Assembly (NCBI GenBank): GCA_946402275.1
Contig: CAMIVY010000025.1
Coordinates: forward strand, 1 to 49,020
Length of the DNA stretch: 49,020 nt
Origin: an uncultured Prevotella sp.
GTDB taxonomy: Bacteria; Bacteroidota; Bacteroidia; Bacteroidales; Bacteroidaceae
Reading direction: 5' to 3'
In this document: in pieces, positions 32,814 through 42,291 of the stretch
How the letters are laid out: each line of letters opens with the position of its first letter
Numbering within the stretch: position 1 is the stretch's first letter
The notes under the pieces: generated by a model
Databases searched by the model: none
What the model was told of the DNA's origin: nothing
What the model saw: the letters and a program-made list of their open reading frames with translations, nothing else
Translations under genes and position numbers: made by a program

Positions 32814-33476
32814 TCAGACCTGCAACGATTCCACAAAAGATTTCGTGGTAAGGAAAGAGTTTTGGGCAATGGTGTCCCAGAAATTGTGGTACTGCGAGGC
32901 ATCGGTGTCGCGAAGGGGGATGTCGCTGATAACGCGGAAGGAGACAAAAGGTACCTTGTTAATATAACAGGTCTGGGCGATGGCACATGACTCCATATCG
33001 ACGGCTTTGGCCTCGGGGAATAAGTCGATGATGCTACGCATCTTCTCTTTCGTGTCAACAAACCAGTCGCCGGTGACCACAAGCCCGAAATGGGTATGAA
33101 ATGTGGAGTCTGGGATAAGCGAAGAGAACTGCCTGGCTTTCTCCAACAGGAAGGGGTCTGCCTGGAAACGGGCGGGCAATCCCTGGACCTGTCCGTATTG
33201 CGTTGTGTCATCGATAGCTCTGCCGCAATACACGTCGTGATAGCACAGCTCTGTGCTGATGATGACATCCTGTATCTTGATGTCGTCGCCATTGCCTCCT
33301 GCACACCCACTGCTGATGATGACATCAGGGTGGAATTCATTAATCATTTGCTGGGCTCCCAAGGCTGCATTCACTTTGCCAATACCACATTTGCGGACGA
33401 GAACGTCGCCATTGTTGAAAAGTTGCTGCAACTGTTGCAGCTCCTTGTCCATTGCCACAATAATACCTATTTTCAT
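32814..33476 (-). CDS. mtnN: 5'-methylthioadenosine/S-adenosylhomocysteine nucleosidase
   Basis: 220 residues from the ATG at 33476 (MKIGIIVAMDKELQQL, with the catalytic Glu in DKE); the longer frame upstream adds nine residues not typical of the family. Further motifs: SGCAGGNGDDIKIQDVIIS, VDMESCAIAQ (family usually DMEGAAIAQ) and FRVISDIPLRD with the catalytic Asp. The enzyme hydrolyses the N-glycosidic bond of MTA and SAH, recycling adenine and relieving inhibition of methyl transfer. In species with LuxS this also feeds autoinducer-2 synthesis. Monocistronic, promoter at 33501-33508. Confidence 0.92.
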   Translation of the reverse strand: MKIGIIVAMDKELQQLQQLFNNGDVLVRKCGIGKVNAALGAQQMINEFHPDVIISSGCAGGNGDDIKIQDVIISTELCYHDVYCGRAIDDTTQYGQVQGLPARFQADPFLLEKARQFSSLIPDSTFHTHFGLVVTGDWFVDTKEKMRSIIDLFPEAKAVDMESCAIAQTCYINKVPFVSFRVISDIPLRDTDASQYHNFWDTIAQNSFLTTKSFVESLQV

Positions 33477-33500
33477 GCTTTTTTGTCTTTTTTGTGGGGG

Positions 33501-33559
33501 CAAAGATACAAAAAAAAGAGAAATGAGAAATGAGAAATGAGAAATTATTCGTAATTTTG
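33501..33559. promoter_or_regulatory. Divergent -7 elements of mtnN and the YfhO-like gene
   Basis: TATCTTTG on the minus strand (33508-33501) precedes mtnN; TAATTTTG on the plus strand (33552-33559) precedes the membrane-protein gene. The heptamer array 33518-33545 lies exactly between them where the -33 regions should be, and neither -33 is recognisable. Confidence 0.6.
33518..33545 (+). repeat. Four GAGAAAT heptamers between divergent promoters
   Basis: GAGAAAT at 33518, 33525, 33532 and 33539, with no mismatch. The array is in the shared upstream region of mtnN and the YfhO-like gene; a change in copy number would move the two promoters 7 bp relative to each other. Confidence 0.9.
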
Positions 33560-33579
33560 CCGCAAAATTCGATGAGAAA

Positions 33580-36090
33580 ATGATGAAAAGTTTGAAGCAG
33601 TGGCTACCCGATGTGTTGGTAGTGGTATTGTTTGTGGGAATATCGTTTGCTTATTTCTTCCCTGCTGACATCGAAGGACGTATCCTTTATCGTCACGATT
33701 CGTCAGCGAGTAGAGGTGCTGGTCAGGAGTTGCACGAGTATCATGAGCGGACGGGTGAAATACCCCGATGGACGAACGCGCTCTTCGGAGGTATGCCTAC
33801 CTACCAGATGGCACCATCCTATAATAGCGGCAACATTCTCCAGAGCGGTATTAATGCCTATCATCTGTGGCTGCCTGAGAACGTATGGTATGTCTTTGTC
33901 TATCTGTTAGGCTTTTATATCCTGTTGCGGGCGTTTGATTTCCGTTGGTATCTGGCTATGCTGGGTTCGGTGATATGGGCTTTTAGCAGTTATTTCTTCA
34001 TCATTATTGCAGCTGGACACATCTGGAAGGTGATGGCACTTGCCTATCTGCCTCCTATGATTGCGGGTATTGTGCTGGCCTATAGGGGGAAATACCTGTG
34101 GGGTCTTGTCGTGACTGCTGTCTTTGGGGCCTTCGAAATCAGGGCTAATCATGTACAGATGACCTATTATTATCTGTTCATTATAGCTGGTATGGTGATA
34201 GCCTACTGGATAGAGGGCTTGAAGAAAAAGGACTATCAACATTTGTTCAAAGCTACTGGCGCCTGCGTGATAGCTGCTGTGATAGCAGTATGCCTGAATC
34301 TCTCCAACCTATATCATACATGGCAGTACAGCAAAGAGTCGATGCGTGGTGCCAGTGAACTGGTGAAGAAGAATACAGAAAATCAGACCAGCAGTGGTTT
34401 GGATCGCGACTACATCACGCAGTGGAGCTATGGTATTGATGAAACGTGGACTCTGCTGGTGCCTAATGCCAAGGGTGGGGCAAGCGTCCCTCTATCAGAG
34501 AGCAAGACGGCTATGAAACATGCAGACAGCTATTATACCGGTATCTATCAGCAGATGGGGCAGTATTGGGGTAATCAGCCGATGACGGCTGGTCCTGTTT
34601 ATGTGGGTGCCTTCGTGATGATGCTGTTTGTGCTGGGATTGTTTATCGTGAAAGGTCCCATGAAGTGGGCCTTGTTGGTGGTGACTATCTTGTCTGTGCT
34701 CCTTTCTTGGGGACGTAACTTCATGCCGTTCACCGATTTCTTCCTCGACTATGTACCCATGTATGCCAAGTTCCGTACGGTGGCTTCCATTCTTGTCATA
34801 GCAGAGTTTACCATACCCTTGCTGGCCATGCTGGCGCTGAAGAAAATCGTGGATGAGCCTGAGTTGCTGAAGCGTAAGGCGAAATGGCTCTGTGTGTCAT
34901 TTGCCCTGACGGGAGGCATTGCCCTGCTCTTTGCCCTGATGCCAAAGTTCTTTTTCTCCGACTTCATCAGCTATAATGAGATGCAGGCATTGAGTCAGAT
35001 TCCTGCTGAGCAGCTGACTCCTTTGTTACAGAACCTGACGGAGATGCGTGTGGCTGTTTTTGTGGAAGACTGCTGGCGATCGTTCTATATCATTCTGGTA
35101 AGTACAGGTGTACTCTTGTCGATGATTTATGGTAAGCTTAAGAAAGAATATGCCGTTGGTATTATTCTGATTATCTGTTTGGTGGATATGTGGACGGTTA
35201 ACAAGCGCTATCTGAATGACGGCATGTTCGTGCCTCAGACGGTGCGCGAGGAACCAATCGCCAAGACGCAGGCCATTGACCATATCCTGCAGGACAAGTC
35301 GCTCGACTTTCGAGTGTTAAATCTCGCCACATCTACTTTCAATGAGAACGAGACATCTTATTACCTGAAGAGTATTGGTGGTTACCATGCTGCCAAGTTG
35401 CGCCGCTACCAAGAGTTGGTGGATGCTTATATCCAGCGTGAGATGGGTGATGCTATGAGTGCTATTGCGAAGGCAGCAGGTGACATGACCCAGATAAATG
35501 GCGATAGTGTCTATCCTGTGTTGAACATGCTGAACACGAAGTATTTCATCCTACCACTTAATGGCGGTCAGTCGGTTCCTCTGGAGAATCCATACACTTA
35601 TGGTAATGCGTGGCTGGTGGATAAGATAAAATATGTGTCTAATGCCAATGAGGAGTTAGATGCCATTGGTACGTTGAACCTTCGTCGTGAGGCTGTAGCT
35701 GACCAACAGTTCAAGGATGTCCTGGGCGAAGCTGTGGTGCAAGACTCCGTGGGAGTGGTACGTATCAAGGCTTATGAGCCCAACATGTTGACCTACGAGG
35801 TAGAGAGCGACAAGGGGGGTATCGTAGTGTTCTCAGAAATTTATTATCCTGGATGGACGGCAACGGTTGATGGTGTCGAACAGGAGTTAGGCAGGGTGAA
35901 TTATGTGCTTCGTGCCCTTTCAGTGAAGCCTGGGAAACATGAAGTAGTGCTTAGCTTCTTCCCGAAGAGTATTGACCGGACGGAGGCTGTTGCGTATGTG
36001 TCTTATGCTATTCTGTTGGTTATCATCTTGATGTTGATATGGATAGAGTATCGACGGAGAAAGGGTGGCGCTTCCGCTAGTGAAAAGTGA
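33580..36090 (+). CDS. Large YfhO-family integral membrane protein
   Basis: 836 residues (start at 33580 or the ATG at 33583). About 12 membrane segments, for example VLVVVLFVGISFAYFFPADI, VWYVFVYLLGFYILL and LIVWIL-like stretches to the C-terminal YAILLVIILMLIWIEY, with large outward-facing loops. The early loop ASRGAGQELHEYHERTGEIP followed by RWTNALFGGMPTYQ is typical of the YfhO/GT-C-like family. In Firmicutes YfhO is a lipid-linked glycosyltransferase that decorates teichoic acids; the Bacteroidetes relatives are uncharacterised but probably transfer sugars from a lipid carrier outside the membrane. The stop codon falls inside a heptamer array leading to fkp, so the two are likely co-transcribed. 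Confidence 0.82.
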   Translation: MMKSLKQWLPDVLVVVLFVGISFAYFFPADIEGRILYRHDSSASRGAGQELHEYHERTGEIPRWTNALFGGMPTYQMAPSYNSGNILQSGINAYHLWLPENVWYVFVYLLGFYILLRAFDFRWYLAMLGSVIWAFSSYFFIIIAAGHIWKVMALAYLPPMIAGIVLAYRGKYLWGLVVTAVFGAFEIRANHVQMTYYYLFIIAGMVIAYWIEGLKKKDYQHLFKATGACVIAAVIAVCLNLSNLYHTWQYSKESMRGASELVKKNTENQTSSGLDRDYITQWSYGIDETWTLLVPNAKGGASVPLSESKTAMKHADSYYTGIYQQMGQYWGNQPMTAGPVYVGAFVMMLFVLGLFIVKGPMKWALLVVTILSVLLSWGRNFMPFTDFFLDYVPMYAKFRTVASILVIAEFTIPLLAMLALKKIVDEPELLKRKAKWLCVSFALTGGIALLFALMPKFFFSDFISYNEMQALSQIPAEQLTPLLQNLTEMRVAVFVEDCWRSFYIILVSTGVLLSMIYGKLKKEYAVGIILIICLVDMWTVNKRYLNDGMFVPQTVREEPIAKTQAIDHILQDKSLDFRVLNLATSTFNENETSYYLKSIGGYHAAKLRRYQELVDAYIQREMGDAMSAIAKAAGDMTQINGDSVYPVLNMLNTKYFILPLNGGQSVPLENPYTYGNAWLVDKIKYVSNANEELDAIGTLNLRREAVADQQFKDVLGEAVVQDSVGVVRIKAYEPNMLTYEVESDKGGIVVFSEIYYPGWTATVDGVEQELGRVNYVLRALSVKPGKHEVVLSFFPKSIDRTEAVAYVSYAILLVIILMLIWIEYRRRKGGASASEK

Positions 36091-36127
36091 AGAGTGAAAA
36101 GTGAATAAAGAATAGGGAAAGGGGATG
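36079..36127 (+). repeat. Heptamer array running from the YfhO-like stop to the fkp start
   Basis: In phase of seven: AGTGAAA, AGTGAAG, AGTGAAA, AGTGAAT, AAAGAAT, AGGGAAA, GGGGATG. The stop codon TGA (36088-36090) is within the second unit and the ATG of fkp (36125) is the end of the seventh, so the array bridges the two genes. Confidence 0.8.
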
Positions 36128-38800
36128 AAAAAGCTGTTGTCATTACCACCTAATCTGGTGGATTGTTTTCACGATGTAACGGGACTTTCCCGTGATGAGT
36201 ATTTTTGTACCAACGACCCTGTGGGCCATAAATTGGGGTCGGGTGGTGGAACCACCTGGTTGCTCCAACAAGCTCGTGAATGGTTGAATGGTGAACGCTG
36301 CATCGTGCTTCATGCCGGTGGACAAAGTCGTCGTCTGCCTTCCTATGCGCCTAGTGGAAAGATTCTCACTCCTATTCCCGTGTTCCGTTGGGAGCGTGGT
36401 CAACGACTGTCGCAATCACTTTTGGACTTGCAGTTGCCCCTTTATGAACGGATGATGTCACAAGCTCCAGAGCGACTGACCACCATGATTGTCAGTGGTG
36501 ATGTCTATATCCGTGCCGCTGATCGTATCGGACAGATTCCTGATGCTGATGTGGTGTGTTACGGCTTGTGGCTGGACGCCTCTATCGCAAAGGATCACGG
36601 TGTGTTTGTCAGTGACCGCCGTACACCCAATGTGCTGAAGATGATGCTTCAGAAACCAAGTACTGAGCAGTTGTCTGAACTCCTCAAAGATCATTTCTAC
36701 CTGACTGATATCGGCATTTGGCTGCTTTCTGATCGGGCGGTTAAACTGCTGATGAAGCGCTCCACAAAGGGTATGGGGCCCGACCCTATGAACCTAAGAG
36801 AATACGACCTCTATAGTGAGTTCGGATGCACTTTGGGCACTCACCCGACGATTGACGATCCCGAGCTGCATGAACTCTCCGTAGCTATTGTACCTCTGCA
36901 AGGTGGTGAGTTCTACCATTTTGGTACTTCCGGTGAGATGATTTCCTCGACGATGGCCATTCAGAATATTGTCAACGACCAGCGTGACATCATGCATCAT
37001 GACCGTAAGCCGCACCCCAGCATTTTCACGCAGAATGCTATTACCAAGGTGCCGTTTGCAGAAGAGAATCAGAATATCTGGATTGAAAACAGTTGTATTG
37101 GTCCTCGATGGAAGCTTACTCGCGACCATATCGTGACTGGTGTGCCAGACAACGATTGGGAGGTAAAGCTGGAACCAGGTCAGTGTATTGACATCATACC
37201 AATTGGGGATACGCAATATTGTGTTCGCTGTTATGACATAAACGACAAATTTGCAGGGGCCGCACAACAGGAGAAACGCTTCCCTGTCGTGGAATCTCTG
37301 GAGAAACTTGTTGAATTGGTTAATCTGGTGGGACTACAAGGGCTTGCGCAATACGCAACCACATTCCTTTCTGCAGAAGATATATCCAATGTAGCCAACC
37401 TACGCAGGCTTTTTGCACAGCGTAGGGAGTTCCGTAGCCGTAACTGGCCTGCATTGGCGCGCAACTGGCAACATAGCGTGTTCTATCAACTTGACTTGGA
37501 CGATGCCGCCCGTGAGTTCAGCGAGATGCATTTGCCTCAGCCGGCTGCACTGCCCGTTGAGGCTCCTTTGATGACGCGCATCCATGATTGTATGTTCCGC
37601 GGTGACAGCGAGGGCGCCTTCTCGTTGTTGCGCGAAGGACTTACCGCTGGCGTGCTGGCATCTAAGCAGACACCTCATCTCTCTGTTTATCCCGACCAGA
37701 TTGTTTGGGGCCGTTCTCCTGTTCGAATTGACTTGGCAGGAGGGTGGACGGATACTCCTCCCTATTGTCTGATGGAAGGCGGTTCTGTGGTGAACATAGC
37801 GATTGAACTAAACGGTCAACCGCCTCTGCAGACCTATATCAAACCATGTAAGGAACCCCACATCATCTTGCGTAGCATTGATCTGGGAGCGATGGAGGTG
37901 GTGGAGACCTATGAACAGTTGGCTGCTTATAATAAGGTGGGATCGCCTTTCTCCATTCCCAAGGCCGCTCTTGTCTTGGCTGGTTTCCAACCCGGGTTCT
38001 CACAAGAGACCTATCCGTCACTGCGTGCTCAGTTGGAAGCCTTTGGGTGTGGCATCGAACTGACATTGCTCTCTGCCATTCCAGCAGGAAGTGGTCTGGG
38101 AACCAGTAGCATTCTGGCAGCTACCGTCTTGGGTGCTGTTAATGATTTCTGTTCGTTGGCGTGGGATAAGAACGAGATAGGTCACCGCACCCTAGTCCTG
38201 GAGCAGTTGCTCACCACAGGAGGTGGTTGGCAAGACCAGTTCGGTGGTGTGTTGGGTGGAGTGAAATTGCTTGACACCCAGCGTGGCTTCGACCAGAATC
38301 CCCGTGTCCGTTGGTTGCCCGATGCCGTCTTTACACAGCCCGAATATGCCCAGTGCCATTTACTTTATTATACGGGCGTTACGCGTACAGCCAAGAAGAT
38401 TCTGGCAGAAATCGTGCGCCGTATGTTTGTCAACCATCATCAGCAGTTGCTTCAGTTGCGTGAGATGAAAGCACATTCTATCGATATGTATGAGGCTATC
38501 CAGCGTCAGGACTTCACGGCAGTTGGACAACTGATTGGAAAGACGTGGGAACAGAACCAGCGCATTGATAGTGGAACCAATCCTGACAGTGTACGCCGCA
38601 TAACAGCCCTTATCGACGACCTTTGTCTGGGTTATAAGTTGCCGGGAGCCGGAGGTGGTGGCTATCTGTATATGGTTGCCAAGGATCCGGAGGCAGCAGC
38701 TCGTATCCGCCAGATACTGACCCTCCAACAGCCTAATGCCAATGCCCGCTTTGTGGATATAACGCTGTCGAAAACGGGCTTACAGGTGAGCAGGAGCTGA
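36125..38800 (+). CDS. fkp: Bifunctional L-fucokinase / GDP-L-fucose pyrophosphorylase
   Basis: 891 residues, slightly shorter than Bacteroides fragilis Fkp (949). The N-terminal half is the nucleotidyltransferase: LHAGGQSRRLPSYAPSGKIL is its nucleotide-binding loop, and the beta-helix-like middle follows. The C-terminal half is a GHMP kinase: RIDLAGGWTDTPPYC (sugar binding), PAGSGLGTSSILAA (ATP loop) and KLPGAGGGGYLYMV. Fkp phosphorylates L-fucose at C1 and joins it to GMP, giving GDP-fucose for capsule, O-antigen and glycoprotein fucosylation, so exogenous fucose can be placed directly on the surface. It starts inside a heptamer array and is followed directly by another. Confidence 0.95.
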   Translation: MKKLLSLPPNLVDCFHDVTGLSRDEYFCTNDPVGHKLGSGGGTTWLLQQAREWLNGERCIVLHAGGQSRRLPSYAPSGKILTPIPVFRWERGQRLSQSLLDLQLPLYERMMSQAPERLTTMIVSGDVYIRAADRIGQIPDADVVCYGLWLDASIAKDHGVFVSDRRTPNVLKMMLQKPSTEQLSELLKDHFYLTDIGIWLLSDRAVKLLMKRSTKGMGPDPMNLREYDLYSEFGCTLGTHPTIDDPELHELSVAIVPLQGGEFYHFGTSGEMISSTMAIQNIVNDQRDIMHHDRKPHPSIFTQNAITKVPFAEENQNIWIENSCIGPRWKLTRDHIVTGVPDNDWEVKLEPGQCIDIIPIGDTQYCVRCYDINDKFAGAAQQEKRFPVVESLEKLVELVNLVGLQGLAQYATTFLSAEDISNVANLRRLFAQRREFRSRNWPALARNWQHSVFYQLDLDDAAREFSEMHLPQPAALPVEAPLMTRIHDCMFRGDSEGAFSLLREGLTAGVLASKQTPHLSVYPDQIVWGRSPVRIDLAGGWTDTPPYCLMEGGSVVNIAIELNGQPPLQTYIKPCKEPHIILRSIDLGAMEVVETYEQLAAYNKVGSPFSIPKAALVLAGFQPGFSQETYPSLRAQLEAFGCGIELTLLSAIPAGSGLGTSSILAATVLGAVNDFCSLAWDKNEIGHRTLVLEQLLTTGGGWQDQFGGVLGGVKLLDTQRGFDQNPRVRWLPDAVFTQPEYAQCHLLYYTGVTRTAKKILAEIVRRMFVNHHQQLLQLREMKAHSIDMYEAIQRQDFTAVGQLIGKTWEQNQRIDSGTNPDSVRRITALIDDLCLGYKLPGAGGGGYLYMVAKDPEAAARIRQILTLQQPNANARFVDITLSKTGLQVSRS

Positions 38801-38870
38801 AGAAGGAAGAGGGAAGAAGTAAGAGGGAAGAGGGAAGAAGTAAGAGGGAAGAAGTAAGAGGGAAGATGGA
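38801..38870 (+). repeat. Ten heptamers filling the gap from fkp stop to GSCFA start
   Basis: Starting at the first base after the fkp TGA: AGAAGGA, AGAGGGA, AGAAGTA, AGAGGGA, AGAGGGA, AGAAGTA, AGAGGGA, AGAAGTA, AGAGGGA, AGATGGA. All are in strict phase. The ATG of the next gene is inside the tenth unit, and the purine-rich units resemble ribosome binding sites. Confidence 0.92.
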
Positions 38871-39714
38871 GTTTAGGACGATTGTTGACATACCCCGACC
38901 AGGTTTTGAGATACAGCCCTGTGAGGAAATACTTTTCGTAGGGTCGTGTTTCGCAGACGAAATAGGTCAACGCTTTCGTGACAATGGTTTTCCTGTCACC
39001 GTCAACCCCTATGGGGTGATGTATAATCCTGCCAGTATTCTGCATACCATAGAACGCTATGAGCATGTTCCTCGTATCGTTTTCCTGACCTTAGGAACCA
39101 ATCACATCTATCGCCTGAAGGAGACAGGGGAGATTGTTGACAATTGTGAGAAACGTCCTCAGTATCTCTTTCAAGAGGAACAGCTTTCCATTGACGATTG
39201 TGTAGAATATCTGCAAAAAGCCATTGAGGTGCTTCGTCAACGTAATCCGGAGGTGCAGGTTGTCCTGACTGTCAGCCCCATTCGTTATCGTAAGTATGGC
39301 TATCACGATTCTCAGTTGTCGAAGGCAACCTTGCTGCTTGCCATCGACCAACTCATCCATCATCCATCATCCATCCCCCTTCAGACATCAGACATCAGAC
39401 ATCAGACATCATCCACCCCCCTTCATTACTTCCCTTCTTATGAAATATTGATGGACGAGCTACGAGACTACCGCTTCTACGCTTCTGATATGCTTCATCC
39501 ATCAGCACAGGCTGTAGATTATATCTGGGAGCGGCTGGTAGAGGCCTGTTTTTCATCTGGGGCGAAACATTTTTTGGAAGAATGGCGGCCCTTGCGCCAG
39601 GCGCTGGCACACAAGCCTTTCCACCCAGAGTCGCCTGCTTATAAAGAATTTATGGATAAAACTATGTTAAAACTAACCGAGCTACGCAAAAAATACAGTA
39701 ATTTTGCCTTATAG
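38866..39714 (+). CDS. GSCFA-domain protein
   Basis: 282 residues. The family name motif is present as VGSCFADEIGQRF (near residue 27). YGVMYNPASI and TLGTNHIYRL follow, and the catalytic-type block DMLHPSAQAVDYIW appears near residue 205. The GSCFA family resembles SGNH-type hydrolases or esterases, with Ser in GSCFA and Asp/His in DMLHPS. In Bacteroidetes it commonly sits beside fkp and murF-alr; the substrate is unknown but probably a glycan or lipid ester. A heptamer array inside the gene encodes an insertion of about 23 residues (SSIPLQTSDIRHQTSSTPLH). Confidence 0.88.
   Translation: MEFRTIVDIPRPGFEIQPCEEILFVGSCFADEIGQRFRDNGFPVTVNPYGVMYNPASILHTIERYEHVPRIVFLTLGTNHIYRLKETGEIVDNCEKRPQYLFQEEQLSIDDCVEYLQKAIEVLRQRNPEVQVVLTVSPIRYRKYGYHDSQLSKATLLLAIDQLIHHPSSIPLQTSDIRHQTSSTPLHYFPSYEILMDELRDYRFYASDMLHPSAQAVDYIWERLVEACFSSGAKHFLEEWRPLRQALAHKPFHPESPAYKEFMDKTMLKLTELRKKYSNFAL
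39354..39423 (+). repeat. Ten in-phase heptamers inside the GSCFA coding sequence
   Basis: CATCCAT x3 (39354-39374), CCCCCTT, CAGACAT x4 (39382-39409), CATCCAC, CCCCCTT (ending 39423). All ten are in phase of seven and contain no stop triplet in the reading direction, unlike the intergenic arrays. They encode a low-complexity insertion. Confidence 0.9.
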
Positions 39715-39758
39715 ATAAGGCGAAAGTACTCACGCTCGATAAAAAAAGAATAAATTCT

Positions 39759-39789
39759 TTTGTTTTGTGCTCGCTTAATTGTACCTTTG
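39759..39789 (+). promoter_or_regulatory. murF-alr promoter (TTTG - 19 nt - TACCTTTG)
   Basis: TTTG at 39759-39762 and TACCTTTG at 39782-39789. The start codon at 39794 follows directly, so the mRNA has almost no leader (nearly leaderless). Confidence 0.7.
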
Positions 39790-39793
39790 CATT

Positions 39794-42289
39794 ATGAATT
39801 ATACCATAGAAAAAATTACGACGCTCATAGGAGCCCGTCGAATCGGTTCTGCCGATGCCAGAATAGGATGGCTGTTGACTGACAGCCGTTCCCTTTGTTT
39901 CCCCGAGGAAACTTTGTTTTTCGCCTTAAAGTCTTCCCGTAATGATGGTCATCGTTATTTGGCTGACCTCTATAGACGAGGTGTCCGTAACTTTGTGGTA
40001 TCCAATGTGCCGGACCAGCCGGAGGCAGATGCCAACTACCTGAAGGTTCCCTCTCCACTGGCAGCCTTGCAACGACTTGCCGAGCGCCATCGTGATGAGT
40101 TCGATTGTCCTATCGTGGGCATCACTGGCTCGAATGGTAAGACGATGGTCAAGGAGTGGCTCTACCAAGTGCTTTCTCCTCAGTTTGCAGTAACCCGTTC
40201 GCCCAAGAGCTATAACTCTCAGATTGGTGTTCCATTGAGTGTGTGGCTGTTGAATGAGCAGACCCAGGTCGGTCTTTTCGAAGCCGGCATCAGTGAGCCT
40301 GGCGAGATGGATTCCTTACACGATATCATACAGCCTACCATTGGATTGCTCACCTCTCTGGGTACTGCCCATCAAGAGAATTTCCGCTCCATGGAGGAAA
40401 AATGTATGGAGAAGCTTCAGCTCTTCAATGGAGCTAAGGTGTTAGCCTATAATTCAGATGACGACATTATCAGCCGTTGCATCCGCCGTAGCGGATATCA
40501 GGGTGAGAAGATAGGGTGGAGTCGTGAGAATATCTCAGCTCCGCTGTATATTTCCAGCGTATCCAGTTCTGCTAGTGAAGCTGGTCATACTGGCTCAGCT
40601 AGCATGACCACCGTATGTTACACTTACAAAGGAGTGCGTGGTCAATACCGACTGCCCTTCTACGATGAAGCCTCTCTACAGTGCTCCATAGCCTGTGCTG
40701 CCATTGCCCTCTATATGGGTGTTTCTCCGGATCAGCTGGCCGAACGGATGGCTGTTTTGGAGCCTGTTGCGATGCGTCTGGAAGTAAAGGAGGGACAGCG
40801 TGGTTGTACGCTCATCAACGACTCCTACAACTCTGATATCAACTCGTTGGGCATAGCCCTCGACTTTATGAGTCGTCGTGTTAATGACCCACGCAATTTC
40901 ACGTTGGTCCTCAGCGACATCTTCCAAAGCGGCATGCCCCCTACGGAACTCTATCGTGAAGTGAGCACCCTCTGTCAGAAACGCAACATCAACAAGCTGA
41001 TAGGCATCGGGCCCAATATCACTTCCCAGCGTGCCGTGTTCTCCGTTGCCGAGGAATATTTCTTCGCTACCACCGAGGAATTCCTCCGTAGCGATGTGTT
41101 CCGTAACCTGCACGACGAGACAGTGCTCATCAAGGGTGCCCGTCCTTTTGGCTTCGACCGTATTACAGAGCGCCTGGAGCAGAAAGTCCATGAGACCATC
41201 CTGGAAGTCAACCTGAATGCGCTGGTCAACAACCTGAACTACTACCGCTCCTTCATGAAGCCCGAAACCAAGCTGGTCTGCATGGTGAAGGCTGATGCTT
41301 ATGGAGCTGGTGCCGTGGAAGTTGCCAAGACCTTGCAAGACCATCGTGTCGATTATCTTGCAGTGGCTGTTGCTGATGAGGGCGTGACCTTACGTCGCAA
41401 CGGCATCACACAGAATATCATGATTATGAATCCTGAGATGACAGCGTTCAAGACCATGTTTGATTACGATTTGGAGCCGGAAGTCTATTCCTTCCGTCTG
41501 TTGGATGCACTCATTCAGGCTGCCGAGAAACAGGGTATCACGGGGTGGCCTGTGCATATCAAGCTGGATACAGGTATGCACCGCCTAGGCTTCGATCCGG
41601 AGAAAGATATGGACGAGTTGATTGCCCGTCTGCAACACCAGAATGCCATTATCCCACGCTCGGTATTCTCTCATTTCGTAGGTTCTGACAGTGTTGACTT
41701 CGACAATTTCTCGACCATGCAGTTCGAGAAGTTCGACAAGGCCAGTGCCAAACTTCAGGCCGCCTTTAGCCATAAGATACTAAGGCATATATGTAATTCT
41801 GCAGCTATTGTGCATTTCCCGGAACGCCATCTGGATATGTGCCGATTGGGACTCGGACTGTATGGCTATGACCCAATGGGTGGAGACTCAACCGGCCTTC
41901 AGCCTGTCAGTTCTTTGAAGACCACCATTCTCCAGCTCCGTCATGTGCCTAAGGACGAAACGGTGGGCTACAGTCGTAAGGGGGTCTTAAAGCGCGACTC
42001 AGTGATTGCCGCTATTCCTATTGGCTATGCTGACGGACTCTCCCGTCATCTGGGCCGTGGTGCCGGCTATTGTCTGGTGAATGGGCAGAAAGCCCCTTAT
42101 GTGGGTAATATCTGTATGGATGTCGCTATGATTGACGTCACGGATATCCCTTGCAAAGAAGGAGATATCGTTGAGGTTTTTGGCGACCATCTGCCTGTTA
42201 ATCTGCTCAGTGACGTGCTCGACACCATCCCCTATGAGGTGCTTACAGCTGTGAGTGGTCGTGTGAAGAAAGTGTATTTTCAAGACTAA
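39794..42289 (+). CDS. murF-alr: Bifunctional MurF ligase / alanine racemase fusion
   Basis: 831 residues from the ATG at 39794. Residues 1-455: MurF-type ligase, with the ATP loop GITGSNGKTMVKEW and the LINDSYNSDINSL segment. Residues about 460-831: alanine racemase, with the PLP lysine in LVCMVKADAYGAGAVEV, KLDTGMHRLGF and GYADGLSRHLGRG. Racemase makes D-Ala; MurF adds D-Ala-D-Ala to UDP-MurNAc-tripeptide. This fusion is characteristic of Bacteroidetes. In the MurF part the usual catalytic loop is retained; in the racemase part the C-terminal Tyr region is present (VGYSRKGVLKRDS). Confidence 0.95.
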   Translation: MNYTIEKITTLIGARRIGSADARIGWLLTDSRSLCFPEETLFFALKSSRNDGHRYLADLYRRGVRNFVVSNVPDQPEADANYLKVPSPLAALQRLAERHRDEFDCPIVGITGSNGKTMVKEWLYQVLSPQFAVTRSPKSYNSQIGVPLSVWLLNEQTQVGLFEAGISEPGEMDSLHDIIQPTIGLLTSLGTAHQENFRSMEEKCMEKLQLFNGAKVLAYNSDDDIISRCIRRSGYQGEKIGWSRENISAPLYISSVSSSASEAGHTGSASMTTVCYTYKGVRGQYRLPFYDEASLQCSIACAAIALYMGVSPDQLAERMAVLEPVAMRLEVKEGQRGCTLINDSYNSDINSLGIALDFMSRRVNDPRNFTLVLSDIFQSGMPPTELYREVSTLCQKRNINKLIGIGPNITSQRAVFSVAEEYFFATTEEFLRSDVFRNLHDETVLIKGARPFGFDRITERLEQKVHETILEVNLNALVNNLNYYRSFMKPETKLVCMVKADAYGAGAVEVAKTLQDHRVDYLAVAVADEGVTLRRNGITQNIMIMNPEMTAFKTMFDYDLEPEVYSFRLLDALIQAAEKQGITGWPVHIKLDTGMHRLGFDPEKDMDELIARLQHQNAIIPRSVFSHFVGSDSVDFDNFSTMQFEKFDKASAKLQAAFSHKILRHICNSAAIVHFPERHLDMCRLGLGLYGYDPMGGDSTGLQPVSSLKTTILQLRHVPKDETVGYSRKGVLKRDSVIAAIPIGYADGLSRHLGRGAGYCLVNGQKAPYVGNICMDVAMIDVTDIPCKEGDIVEVFGDHLPVNLLSDVLDTIPYEVLTAVSGRVKKVYFQD

Positions 42290-42291
42290 AG

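Noticed and set aside
33477..33503. N-terminal extension of MtnN (nine residues)
   Set aside because: Would begin inside the promoter region (-7 element at 33501-33508); the family starts at MKIGII.
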